NCBI GenBank assembly: GCA_963281255.1
Contig: OY725506.1
Span: 346,001 to 410,000 of the forward strand
From: Aphrocallistes beatrix
Taxonomy: Eukaryota > Porifera > Hexactinellida > Sceptrulophora > Aphrocallistidae
Length of the DNA stretch: 64,000 nucleotides
Direction of reading: 5' to 3'
This document shows, in pieces, positions 10,387 through 22,592 of this stretch; the stretch's first letter is position 1; the number at the start of each line of letters is the position of its first letter. The position numbers were made by a program, and so were the translations under genes. Under the pieces are notes generated by a model, which saw nothing but the letters and a program-made list of their open reading frames with translations, was not told the DNA's origin and did no database searches.

Positions 10387-12937
10387 TCACTGGAATAGCT
10401 CGGGGCTAACAAAGACTCTTTTACTATTAGATGTCCTCTGCACATTACAAGGCATGTTAGATCTGTCTATGTCATCAACAGCATTATCCGTCATCTTATC
10501 TCGTACCTCAAATGGCTCTAGAGTAGAATTAGCTTTCATAATCAATGCAGCTACTCCTGATACGTGAGGACAAGCCATAGACGTTCCAGTCTTTCTTGTA
10601 TAGTCTATAGGAGATTAGATTTTAGTAAACAACTTCACAAAGACTCGAGATATAGAACTATTTAGACACATTACGTACTCTACTTAAACATCATTCGACA
10701 GACAGATACTGAAGCTGCATTAAAGCATCACAAGGATGGATTTATACAAGCAACCTCATGTTAATAACTTACCAAGGTTTAAATACGCCGAAAAAGGTCA
10801 AAATTGAAAAATAGCAAAAAGTCAACTTTTGGATGAAAATGATTTTGAAATTTTCTGTACCATAAAGTCAAAAGACCGTTTTGGGAGCTTTTTAGTTAAA
10901 ATGCCAGATGGTTCGATAGTGTTTGAGCAGAATTTTTACAAATTCCCAATCTCAAATCCTTCAACCATCCTAACTCCATTAAAATAATATCCCTTCTAAA
11001 TATCTTAAAAATTACAATATAATTTACTTGCCGTTATTATCTGTATAACTGGCACTCAATATGTCATTTCCAGGTGCCATTATATCGACACATTTTCCAT
11101 AGTTTGAAAACGAAGACATCTTCTTAACACAGGTATTTATATCGTATTCATGTGCACCTACACATATAACACCCTGATCTCGACAGAATGTTCTATTGCA
11201 ACCATCATCCGCCTCGTTTCCACTAGCTGCAACATTGACAGCTCCCAAATCCCACAACTCTCCTACTGCCCTGTCTGCTGCTCGGCTAACTCCTCCAATT
11301 GACATGCTTGCAATAGTCCCGACGAAATCTGACCTAAATTTTCAAAAATAGAATAGTAAGTAAATCAAACTAAATAGCAAAATTTGCTTTAACTCTTTGG
11401 ACTAGGGATGCTGGCAGCTCATTATCAATATCTATGGTAAGCACAAAAGTGTGAAATATTAATATCAAAGTTGCTATTTGACTAAAGCTGTTACCGGGCT
11501 AAGTTCATTTTGTGCATCAATCCAACGTAGTCCAGTCCGGCGATGACTATTTCCCAAGTACCATAGTTGGGAGGATTTCCTATGACTCTAACTGAGTACA
11601 GATTTGCGTCCTTTGCAACTCCACTGTCAACTCCTGCAGCTATTCCAGCACAGTGTGTGCCGTGACCTTGGAGATCTCGTCCATTCAGAGTAGTTCCGTA
11701 GTATGCGTCGATTGCGTCAAAACCTGGTTTTGCTCTACTCCCACTGTCTCCATTTCTCCACCTGTCATCATAATATTGTAGTGTAGGAACTTGTCATGTA
11801 TATTATGCTTATTGGTTCAAACCAATTTTATAACTTCCACTAAACAATTTGTTTAAGCAAGACCATTTGCCAAATTTCGAATTTTGAAATGGATTTAGAA
11901 AACGAAAGAAATATTTATCAAACTGTTGTTACAGCTTAGTATTGTGGCAGAGAAATTGCATAGGCCACTGATCAATATATTTCCCATGTTGAAGGAAGTT
12001 TAGTACTGTTGCATGATATTTCTACTACCGTGATATTCTTACTACATTTAATAGATGGACCATGGATACTATTAATCCATGAAATTTCTACTACCATGAT
12101 ATTCTTACTACCATTATGTTAGTTAAACAATCGCCATCAAATTGTGTCGAGCGTCCTAATTTAATAGCATGCGACACAATTTGATGGTACGCGACATAAT
12201 TTAGCTTGGTAAGACCCATATATAAGTTCCTCACCTCAAAAAGAAAATACCATAATAAGAACTACGCTAACTATACATGTACTGATGCTAACCTGAAGTC
12301 TCTATGATCATAATTGATTCCTGTGTCAACAATGTAGATGTCTGCTCCTTTCCCATAATTTTCTGGCTTGAAAGTACCATTAGTACAATTCACATTATCG
12401 AGAATGTCTAGGTTGAATTGACTTGTTTCAAAGTCTTCCAAAATGGGAGAATCGTTTTGTTCAATGGACCTGTCAAGATGTACGACCTGGTTCTTCTCGA
12501 TGAGTTCAACGTTTGCTAGTTTTGAAATCTATAAATAAGATATCTAATGAAACAACACTACACAAACCAACTCAACAAACTATCAACAAACAACCAATCA
12601 GAATCATGGCTATTGTAGTATTTTGATTTGGGACCTCAAAAAATTCCAATTTTCGAACCGATTTTTAAAAAAATAGCACAATGTTATTTTAATCACTCAC
12701 CATCTCAGCTGTAGCCTCACTCATGTTTCCGATCACGAAAGGCAGTAGTGAAGTTAAGGAGCGCACTTGCATCTCTTCACGAGTAGAAGAGGCGTGCACT
12801 TCCATACTCTGAATCAGCTCTTCGATGTCTCCAGCATCTGATCCCTTTTCCAGGAGGATGATGTACCTCTCGTTACCAGGCCATTGACTCCTAGCTACCA
12901 CAGCAGCCATAAGGAATGCACAGACGTATAGAAGCAT
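10387..12937 (-). CDS. Gene C: secreted subtilisin-like serine protease, catalytic residues intact
   Basis: Exons (minus): 12701-12937, 12293-12528, 11495-11761, 11032-11333, 10387-10604, encoding 419 aa. It has a signal peptide (1-17), an I9 propeptide, Asp in IVDTGINYDH, His in LQGHGTHCAGI, oxyanion Asn in AASGNE and Ser in GTSMACPH. Exon lengths match A except for one codon in exon 2. Intron 4 has a GC donor. Intron 2 carries an inserted AT-rich repeat (~12003-12226) related to the element inside introns of D and E. Upstream flank is near-identical to that of A. The product is predicted to be an active secreted endopeptidase. Confidence 0.85.
12003..12226. repeat. Inserted AT-rich repeat in intron 2 of gene C
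   Basis: Intron 2 of C is longer than that of A and B by this segment. It holds repeated 'atttctactacc.tgatattcttacta' motifs and facing copies of 'caaattgtgtcg' / 'cgacacaatttgatgg', the same words found in the elements at 16020-16230 and 20880-21060. Its exact ends are uncertain. Confidence 0.45.
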
Positions 12938-14687
12938 TTATCTTTGCGAGATGTCCAGTTGAAATTCGGTATGTAGGGTCCAAAATAGACAGAATTAATA
13001 CTTGAAACTGAATTTTGTTGCTGATTTTCTTTTCTTGAAGTTGTGGGTGAGTAGATTTGCTGGTACATTTTGTCGATCTCTATTTATAAGCAAACTATTT
13101 TTTTGCAGTGTAAACTAGTGTCAATGAATTTGTAATGAACTATGCGAATGTATAATTCTCACAATTGAAAATTATCTATCCACACGTGTCTTAATTGATA
13201 TTTAATATTTAACCACCAAAACATTTAACTTTAATTATTTTAACTCTACAGACTATAACACATGCGTTGAGAGGCCTTCCATAGTTGATCATGAACTCGA
13301 AAGGAATTTTGAGTTTAATATTAAAAACCAAATATATTTAACATCAAATGGAATAGAAACCTTTTTACATAATCTAATTAAATTATAATATAACTTTTAA
13401 GGGTGTTTAATGAGTCGTAAATATTTGGGACTTCTTAGATTTCAATTCTTCTTATTGTTATTATCAACATTTTGAGTGTATCATGTGAACGTATTTTACA
13501 TGTTCCTTTGGGGTATGAAAGTCTCAAGAGTGAAGGCTTCAGAACAGTGCATAACATAGCATATTGTCCAACCCTCCCGATTCCGTTTGTCTATCCCGAC
13601 TCCCGACGCAAGTCCCGCCGGGAGCTATATAATCCCGATTTCACCTATTTTTCCTTTTTAACCCGATATTCTACATTGTTAATTCAATATTTCCCTCAAC
13701 TTTAAGTCAATAACCACGCGTATTCGGTTTTAGACCACTACTCTTTTGGATTCGCTATTGTTATATTTTACACTCACCATTTCATTATTGTATTAGCGTA
13801 AGCTGTTCTATATCTCACTAGTCATGGAATCTAAACTGCTATAGGATGATCCAGAATCTGCCAAAAATGGTGGTAAGAAACATAAGAATATATGCTATAT
13901 AAAAAATAGAATATCCATAGTCGTAGCTATCAAGTTGGATTACACCCAGGTTCAAATCTCCATCATATAAGAAATAAATGTTCCAAATTCGACACCGATC
14001 ATGACATAAGGCATCTCCTATACTAGGAGCTGCACTAAAAATTAGCTCTATGGGGAAGCATGATCAAGGATTTTGCCTCGAGTTTGTTCAGCGGTCCCGG
14101 ATTTCATTGGACCTAGCTAAGCCAAATCATAATAAGGCCTCGGATTTTTTATTTGGCTCCACCTCGCCCTGGGCTTGGTAAATTCCTAAGCTCCTAGGCA
14201 TCACCAAGTCAAATTGAGTAGCCTGACTCGTCATTTCAGAGTCTATGTAAAATAACATAACTACAATCATAGGCATAATGGTTCTCCTTCTTTTGAGATA
14301 TTCCCTTAAATTTATGCTCTTTTCCTCCTGAAAATATTGAAAATAGTAACTTAACCTATCGACACTCTAAATATATTAAAATATTTAGAATGTCGATAGG
14401 TCAAGTTACGTTATTTTATCTTTATCATCGGATTTAGGTTAGTAAGTATTGGCAAAAATAAAGAATTGAATTATGCAGATACAGTATTGATTTATCTTGA
14501 AAACAGTCGAATACTAATAGAATGAGTAAGCAATCAATACACTATGAGGCCTAAGATATAGTTTGGTTAGTTTGAGGAAATATTGGAATAAATAAGTTAT
14601 TACTAGCAACTAATTACTTGCTAGTAAGAGCGTGAATATATAGAATACTAGACTGAGAGCAAAATAGATAGCAGGAGGGAATGTTAT
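12938..14687. other. Intergenic C-D; duplicate of the A-B intergenic region
   Basis: Bases ~12940-13900 repeat ~4815-5770 almost exactly. Bases ~14090-14400 repeat the block at ~520-780 and ~5800-6080. A short perfect inverted repeat built on 'cctatcgacact' / 'agtgtcgatagg' lies at ~14356-14402. I see no gene. Confidence 0.55.
13080..13291 (-). promoter_or_regulatory. Promoter of gene C: TATA box and conserved upstream module
   Basis: TATAAATAG lies at 13080-13088 (minus), ~143 bp before the ATG, and the GTTGAGAGGCCT...TTGATCA module at 13266-13291. Confidence 0.6.
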
Positions 14688-17600
14688 TCACTGGAATAGC
14701 TCAGAGCTAACAAAGAGTCTTTTGCTATGAGAAGTCTCCTGTACTTCAGAAGGCATGTTAGATCTGTCTATGTCATCAACAGCATTATCCATCATCTTAT
14801 CTCGTACCTCAGTTGGAGATAGAGTAGAATTAGCTTTCATAATCAATGCAGCTACTCCTGATACGTGAGGACAAGCCATAGACGTTCCAGTCAATATTGT
14901 ATAGCCTATAATATATTAGATTTGAATAAGCATTACTTCGCTTAGACACTAGATAGAACTATTTCATACACATTACGTACTCTAAATAAACGTCAATCGA
15001 AGACCGATACTGAAGCTCCATTAAAACATCACAAGGATGGATTTATACAAGCAAACTCGTGTTATTAACTTATCAAGGTTAAATTACACCGAAAAGTTCC
15101 AAAATTGAAAAATAGTAAAAAGTCTACTTTTGGATGAAAATTAGGTTAAAATTTGTCTTTCTGTACCATAAAACCGAAAAGACCGTTTGGGAGCTTTTTT
15201 ACCTTAAATGCCAGATGATTCGATAATGTTTGAGCGGAATTTTTGCATATTCCCAATCTCAAATCCTTCAACCAATTTTCATTATCTTTGTTTTAAACAA
15301 TGATAAAAGTACAAGATAATTCACTTGCCGTAATCATTTGCATAAGTGGCACTCCATATGCCATTTCCAGGTGCCATTATATCGACACATTCTCCATAGT
15401 TTGAAAACGAAGACATCTTCTTAACACAGGTAAACCAATTGTATTTATGTGCACCTACACATATAACACCCTGATCTCGACAGAAAGTTACCGAGCAACC
15501 ATCAACTGCTTCGTTTCCACTACCTGCAACATTGACAACTCCCAAATCCCACAACTCTCCTACTGCCCATTCTGCTGCTCGGCTAACTCCTCCAATCGAA
15601 ATGCTTGCAATAGTCCCGACGAAATCTGACCTAAATTTGGAAAATAGAACATTAAGTTGTAGCTAAATCAAGCTAAAAATCAAAATTTGCTTTATCTATT
15701 TGGACTAGGGATGTTGGCAACTCATTTTCTGGTTAAGAGGTCTGTGTAAAATTTGCATTAGTCCTACTCCATATGTAGGCGTTAGTCCTACCCTTTTCAG
15801 ATGTTGGCGTTAGTCCTACTCCTAAACTATTTCAATTGATCTTCACTAAAAGGTTTCATTTATCCCTGTTATTCATTGTCACTTACCAAACACCAAAAAT
15901 GCCACTTAATCACCTCTTCATTCATAAATGCCTCTTTCACAGTCTTTGGATAATATTCTCAACTCAAAATGCTGCTCTTCCCTTTCTTCTTACAAATATC
16001 TTCAAATAGTTTCATCATAACTTGATAACCACCGCCACCAAATTGTGGCACGCGAAACAATTTGATTGCAGACAACACAATGTACTAGTATTTATAAAAC
16101 TTCATATGAACCATAAATGCAAAATGAAATTCATCCATGGTTCATATGGGGTTTCCCAAGTAAATTGTGTCGTGTGCCACTAAATTGTGTCGAGTACCAT
16201 CAAATTGTGTAGCGTGATGCTATTTAGTGGCGATCGTTATGAAACCGGTTGAACTACAAGGTTATTTGAGTGAGCGAAGCAACATCTCACGATTTTACGG
16301 ATAATCTCAGAATTCTACGCTAGAAAACCATTCATGTTTATACAGTATGAGAATCTCACGGATCGACGCAACAGGTCAATATTACAAGGATGTAAATATT
16401 AAAATTAAAGTTTCAATTTGGCTAGAGGTATTACCCGGCTGAGTTTATTTGGTGCATCGATCCAACGTAGTCCAGTCCGGCGATGACTGTTGCCCAAGTA
16501 CCAGAGTTGGGAGCATTTCCTAAGACTTTAACTGAGTACAGATTTGCGTCCTTTGCAACTCCACTGTCAACTCCTGCTGCTATTCCAGCACAGTGTGTGC
16601 CGTGACCATCGAGATCTCGTCCATTCTCAGTAGTTCCGTATAATTCATCGATTGCGTCATAACCTGGTTTTGCTCGACTCCCGCTGCTTCCATTTCTCCA
16701 CCTGTCATCATAATATTGTAGTGTAAGAACTTGTCATGTATATAATTCTTATTGGTTCAAACCAAATTTATAACTTCATCAAACAATTTATTTAAGCAAA
16801 ACCATTGACCAAATTTAAAATTTTGAAATGGAATTTAGAAAAGAAAAGAAATATTCATCAAAACTGTAGCTACAGTTTAGTATTGCGGCAGAGAAACTGC
16901 ATAGGCCACTGATCAGTATATTTACCATGTTGGAGAAATTTGGTACAAATTGGTTCCCATATTTTTCATTAGTAAGTTCTCCACCTCAAAAGAAAACACC
17001 ACAATAAGAACCACACTAACTATCCATAAACTGATGCTTACCTGAAGTCTCTATGATCAAAATTGATTCCTGAGTCAACAATGTAGATGTTTACTCCTTC
17101 TCCATAATTTTCTGGTTCGAAATAACCATCAGTACAATCCACATTATCGAGAATGTCTAGGTTGAATCGACTTGTTCCAAAGTCTTCCAAAATGGGAGAA
17201 TCGTCTTGTTCAATGGACTTGTCAGGATGTATTACCTGGTCCTTCTCGATGAGTTCAACGTTTTGCAATTTTGAAACCTATAAATGAGATATCTAATGAA
17301 ACAACACTATGGAAATCAGCGAAATATCAACAAACAACCAATCAGAATCATGTCTCATTATGTCATTTTGAATGAACAAAAACTGTATTTTTCCATGGAT
17401 TTGTGAGTTTAAAATTTGAAAATTTCGGGATTAAAAGATTTATCTTACAAAGTAAATCTTGTTTTAATCACTCACCATCTCAGCTGTAGCCTCACTCATG
17501 TTTCCGATCACGAAAGGCAGTAGTGAAGTTAAGGAGCGCACTTGCATCTCTTCACGAGTAGAAGAGGCGTGCACTTCCATACTCTGAATCAGCTCTTCGA

Positions 17601-17712
17601 TGTCTCCAGCATCTGATCCCTTTTCCAGGAGGATGATGTACCTCTCGTTAGCAGGAAATTGTCTCCCAGCTACCATAGTGGCCACAAGGAATGCACAGAC
17701 GTATAGAAGCAT
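14688..17712 (-). CDS. Gene D: secreted subtilisin-like serine protease, catalytic residues intact
   Basis: Exons (minus): 17476-17712, 17042-17277, 16435-16701, 15329-15630, 14688-14905, encoding 419 aa. It has a signal peptide, an I9 propeptide, Asp in IVDSGINFDH, His in LDGHGTHCAGI, Asn in AGSGNE and Ser in GTSMACPH. Exon 3 ends GG|GTAA, so the split residue is Gly rather than the Arg of other members. Intron 4 uses the GC donor. Intron 3 contains a MITE at the same site as in E. Exon 1 differs from that of the opposite-strand gene G by one silent base. The product is predicted to be an active secreted endopeptidase. Confidence 0.85.
15741..16371. mobile_element. MITE in intron 3 of gene D (left end degraded)
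   Basis: The right end ('gagaatctcacggatcgacgcaac' region) and insertion point ('aggtc') match the MITE of gene E at 20736-21109, while the B paralogue has an empty site. The left terminus is replaced by 'gcgttagtcctac' type repeats. It includes an internal segment with facing 'aaattgtgtcg' / 'cgacacaattt' words. The shared site shows that the insertion predates the D/E duplication. Confidence 0.6.
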
Positions 17713-17854
17713 TTATCTTTGCGAGGTGTCCTGTTGAAATTTGTATATAAGGTCCGAAGTAGACAGAATGAATACTTGGAGCTGAATTTTGTTGTTGATA
17801 TTTCTTTTCTTGAAGTTGTGAGTGTGTAGATTTGTTGGTACATTTTATCGATCT

Positions 17855-18066
17855 CTATTTATAAGTAAACTATTTTTTTGCTGTGTAAACTATTGTCAAT
17901 GAATTTGTAGTGAACTATACGAACGTATAATTTACAAAATTGAAAATTATTTTTCCACACGTGTCTTAATTGATATTTAATATTTAGACACCAAAACATT
18001 TAACTTTAATTATTTTAGCTCTACAGACTATAACACATGCGTTGAGAGGCCTTCCATAGTTGATCA
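17855..18066 (-). promoter_or_regulatory. Promoter of gene D: TATA box and conserved upstream module
   Basis: TATAAATAG lies at 17855-17863 (minus), ~143 bp before the ATG, and the GTTGAGAGGCCT...TTGATCA module at 18041-18066. Confidence 0.6.
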
Positions 18067-18649
18067 TGAGGTCGAAAGGAATTTGATTTTAATATTAAAA
18101 ACCAAATATATTTTTTAAGAATGGAATAGAAACCTCTTTTACATATACAATTAAATTATAATATAACTTTTAAGAGTTTTTAATGAGGTGTAAATATTTG
18201 GGACTTCTTAGATTCCATTTCTTATTATTGTTATTATGGACATATTGAGTGTATCATGCGAGCGTATTTTACATGTTCCTTTGGGGTATGAAAGTCTCAA
18301 GAATGGAAGCTTCAGAACAGTGCATAACATAGCATATTGTCCAACCCTCCCGATTTCGTCCGGATTCTTTTTGAATCTGGAAGTCAAATGTCGATAAACA
18401 AAATCTGTACCAGCCACATAATTTTAATTAATATATAATTTATTTTGTAGGTTTACAACTCAAATATTATGTGCTATAATGCTTGATAGCTAGCGTGCAA
18501 ACTCATTTAAGAAATTATCTAAGGACATATTCTAATTGTGAGATTTAATGCGAATCATTACAGAGACGTATAGAAGATTAAGCCCAGAATCCTAATAGCC
18601 GAAAATATTTTGTATTAGCTTCTAGGTGTGAGAGCAATTTTGGTCCTCC

Positions 18650-19190
18650 CAAAAGTGGCCCGATTAAGCAGTTGACCCGATTTAAATAAATATTTAAGAG
18701 CCTCAATAACCAACAGCTGCTATTTTGCTCACCGTTTAGTATTCATGCTCCAACTACAGCTGATTAATCGCAAAGCTAGCAGTACTAACTAAATATAGTA
18801 CAAAGTATATTTATTGGATCTTAGGCCTTAATAACAGTTTGACTCTCTCTATCATTATATTGTTATTTCTCAATAAATCTAACTCCTATATGCTTATTCT
18901 ATCAAATTAAACTTATTATTGATCAAAGCCATGTTAAAATACGTCCGGAATTTATAGCTCTCAAAGAGTGGAGACATCAGGAGAGATGTTGGGTATTCCA
19001 CTTAGCTGAGCTGCTATCTTGGAACCTGTGCATCAAGAACTTACAATTATTCTATCAAAAGGTCAATTATTCTAAGAAAAGTATGATAATCCAGAATGGA
19101 TCGGAACATAGGCATCGATGTTGGAGACCTTAGAGAGGGCTTCAGGTTGAAGCTAGGAGGACCTGAATAATCTCTAGTGTCCTCATTTTA
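18650..19190 (+). pseudogene. Relic of a G-type gene: intron-1 end fused to 3' UTR
   Basis: Bases ~18670-18706 match the end of intron 1 of gene G (25735-25771). They are joined directly to the sequence following G's stop codon (18707 onward matches 27863-28200, including the AATAAA-bearing 'tctcaataaatctaactcc'). All coding exons are gone. The plus orientation between two minus-strand genes fits a lost head-to-head partner. Confidence 0.6.
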
Positions 19191-19665
19191 GTTTTTTTAA
19201 GATTGATTCTATGGAGTAAGACCATAGCCAAAATTATGTGTCTTGACCCATCATTTCTGAGTCTATGTAAAATAACATAACTACAATCATATAGGCTTAA
19301 TGGCTCTACTTCTTTTGAGATATTCCCTCAAATTTATGCTCTTTTTTCCTAAAGAATATTATAGAAGAGTGTCGATAGGTCAAGTTATCCCATATTATCT
19401 TTATCACCAGATTTGAGTTAGTTAATAATAGCAAAATAAATAATTGAATAAGCAGATACTTTATTGATTTATCAGGAATACAGTCGAATACTAATATAAT
19501 GAGTAAGCAATCAATACACTATGAGGCCTAAGATATAGTTTGGTTTGTTTGAAGAAATATTAGAATAATTAAAGTTATTACTAGCAACTAATTACTCGCT
19601 AGTAAGAGCGTGAATATATAGAATACTAGACTGAGAGCGAAATAGATAGCAGGAGGGAACGTCAT

Positions 19666-22428
19666 TCACTGGAATAGCTCAGGGCTAACATAGACTCTTT
19701 TGCTATGAGAACTCATCTGTACATAAGAAGGCATGTGAGATCTGTCTATGTCATCTACAGCATTATCCATCATCTTCTGTCGTACCTCTGCTGGGGATAG
19801 AGTAGGATCAGCTTTCATAATCAATGCAGCTACTCCTGATACGTGAGGACAAGCCATAGACGTTCCACTCTTTCTAGTATAGTCTATAGGAAATTAGATT
19901 TGAGTAAACATAACTTTGCAAAGATTCGAGATATAGAACTATTTCAGACACAATACGTACTCTACTTAAACGTCATTCGACAGACCGATCCTGATACTCC
20001 ATTAAAATATCACAAGGATTGATTTATACAAACAAACTCTTGTTAATAACTTATCAAGATTAAATTACACCGAAAAAGGTAAAAATTGAAAAATGGTAAA
20101 AAGTCAACTTTTGGATGAAAATGGTGTTGAAATTTGTATTTCTGTACCAGAAAGCCTAAAAGACTGCTTTGGGAGCTTTTTTAGCTAAAATGCCAGATGG
20201 TTCAATAGCGTTTAAGCGGAATCTTTACAAAAATCCCAATCTCAAATCCTTCAACCATCATAACTCAATAAAAATAATATCCCTTCTAAACTGTTCAAAT
20301 ATACAATATAATTTACTTGCCGTCATCATTTGTATTACTTGCACTCAATATGACTTTTCCAGGTGCCATTATATCGACGCATGCTCCATAGTTTGAAAGC
20401 GGAAACATCTTCTTATCACATGTATTCGTATCGTATTTATGTGCACCTACACATATAACAGCCTCATCTCGGCAAAACGTTTTCTGGCAACCATCAACCT
20501 TTTTGTTTCCACTAGCTGCAACATTGACGACTCCCAAATCCCTCAACTCTCCTACTGCCCTGTCTGCTGCTCGGCTAACTCCTCCAATCGACATGCTTGC
20601 AATAGTCCCGACGAAATCTGGCCTAATTTGCAAAAACAGAAAAGTAAGTTGTAGCTAAATCAAGCTACAAAGCAAAATTTGTTTTAACTATTTGGACTAG
20701 GGATGTTGGCAACTCATTTTCTGGTTAAGAGGTCTGTTGCGTAGATTCGTGAGATTCTTATACTATATAACCATGGATGGTTTTCTAGCGTAGAATTCTG
20801 AGATTATCCGTAGAATCGTGAGATTTTGTTCCGTTTACGCAAATCGCCTTATGGTTCAATCAGTTTCATCATAACTTGATAGCCACCGCCACCAAATTGC
20901 GGCACGCGACACAATTTGACGGCACATGACACATTTTACTATGGTAAAACCTCATATGAACCATAGATGCAAAATAAAATTCATCCATGGTCCATATTGG
21001 GGTTTCCTAAGTAAATTGTGTCGTGTACCACTAAATTGTGTCGAGTACCATCAAATTGTGTCAACCATCCATGGTTATACAGTATAAGAATCTCACGAAT
21101 CTACGCAACAGGTCTATATCACAAGGGTGTGAAATATTAAAATTTAAGTTTCTATTTGGCTAAAGGTATTACCGGGCTGAGTTTATTTGGTGCATCGATC
21201 CAACGTGGTCCAGTCCGGTGACGACTGTTGCCCAAGTACCATCGTTGGGCGAAATTCCTTTGACTCTAATTGAGTACAGATTTGCGTCTTTTGCAACTCC
21301 ACTGTCAACTCCTGCTGCTATTCCAGCACAGTGTGTTCCGTGACCTTTGAGATCTCGTCCATTCTCAGTAGTTCCATAGTATTCATCGATTGCATCAAAA
21401 CCCAGTTTTGCTCGACTTCCGCTGCTTCCATTTCTCCACCTGTCATCATAATATTGTAGTGTAGGAACTTGTCATGTATATTATTCTTATTGGTTCAAAC
21501 CAATTTTATAACTTCCACTAAACAATTTATTTAAGCAAGACCATTGGCCAAATTTCTAATTTTGAAATAGAATTTAGAAAAGAAAAGAAATATTCATCAA
21601 AACTGTAGCTACAGTTTAGTATTGTGGCAGAGAAATTGCATGGGCCACTGATCAGTATATTTACCATGTTGAAGGAAGTTCGGTACAAATTTGTTCCTAG
21701 ATTTTTTCATTAGCAAGTTCCTCACCTCAAATGAAAATACCATAATAAGAACTACACTAACTATACATGTACTGATGCTAACCTGAAGTCTCTATGATCA
21801 TAATTGATTCCTGAGTCAACAATGTAGATGTCTGCTCCTTCTCCATAATTTTCTGGCTTGAAAGTACCATCAGTACAATTCACATTATCGAGAATGTCTA
21901 GGTTGAATCTACTTGTTTCAAAGTCGTCTTCCAAAATTTGAGAATCGTATTGTTCAATGGACATGTCAGGATGTACAATCTGGTCCTTCTCGATGAGTTC
22001 AACGTTTGCTAGTTTTGAAATCTATGAATGAGATATCTAATGAAACAACACTACACCAAACAGCTCATCAAAATATCAACAAATAACCAATCAGAATCAT
22101 GGCTCATTGTAGTATTTTGATTGACTTCAAAAAATTAAATTTTCGAACTGTTTTTTTTCAAAAAAAAGCAAAATGTTATTTAATAACTCACCATCTCAGC
22201 TGTAGCCTCACTCATGTTTCCGATCACGAAAGGCAGTAGTGAAGTTAAGGAGCGTACTTGCATCTCTTCACGAGTAGAAGAGGCGTGCACTTCCATACTC
22301 TGAATCAGCTCTTCGATGTCTCCAGCATCTGATCCCTTTTCCAGGATGATGATGTACCTCTCATTGTCAGGAAATTGTCTCCCAGCTACCATAGTAGCCA
22401 CAAGGAATGCATAGACGTATAAGAGCAT
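19666..22428 (-). CDS. Gene E: secreted subtilisin-like serine protease, catalytic residues intact
   Basis: Exons (minus): 22192-22428, 21783-22021, 21173-21439, 20321-20622, 19666-19883, encoding 420 aa. It has a signal peptide (MLLYVYAFLVATMVAG), an I9 propeptide, Asp in IVDSGINYDH, His in LKGHGTHCAGI, Asn in AASGNKK and Ser in GTSMACPH. Intron 4 uses the GC donor. Intron 3 carries a complete MITE. The upstream flank differs from that of A-D, though a TATA box is present. The product is predicted to be an active secreted endopeptidase. Confidence 0.85.
20736..21109. mobile_element. MITE with long terminal inverted repeats and AGGTCT duplication
   Basis: The 374-bp element begins GTTGCGTAGATTCGTGAGAT and ends with the inverse complement; the inverted repeats run ~45 bp through 'ccatggatggtt'. 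It is flanked by AGGTCT on both sides (20730-20735, 21110-21115). Gene B has the uninterrupted site at ~7430-7445, so the boundaries are secure. It has no coding capacity. Confidence 0.8.
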
Positions 22429-22583
22429 TTATATTCTTGTGATTCTAATAACATTTAGCAATTGATTAGAATTAAAATTAGTTTTAGAATATAATGTGTA
22501 ACATTTATACCGGATATTTAGTTGTTGGATTTTCTAGTTCTGGAGTTCTGAAATTCTGGTAATCATCACCCATCCCATTCTCT

Positions 22584-22592
22584 GTATTTATA
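22584..22592 (-). promoter_or_regulatory. TATA box of gene E
   Basis: TATAAATAC on the minus strand, ~156 bp before the ATG. The surrounding flank is unlike that of A-D, and the GTTGAGAGGCCT module is not in the usual place. A copy of it (23450-23475) lies about 1 kb upstream, nearer the orphan exon F. Confidence 0.5.
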
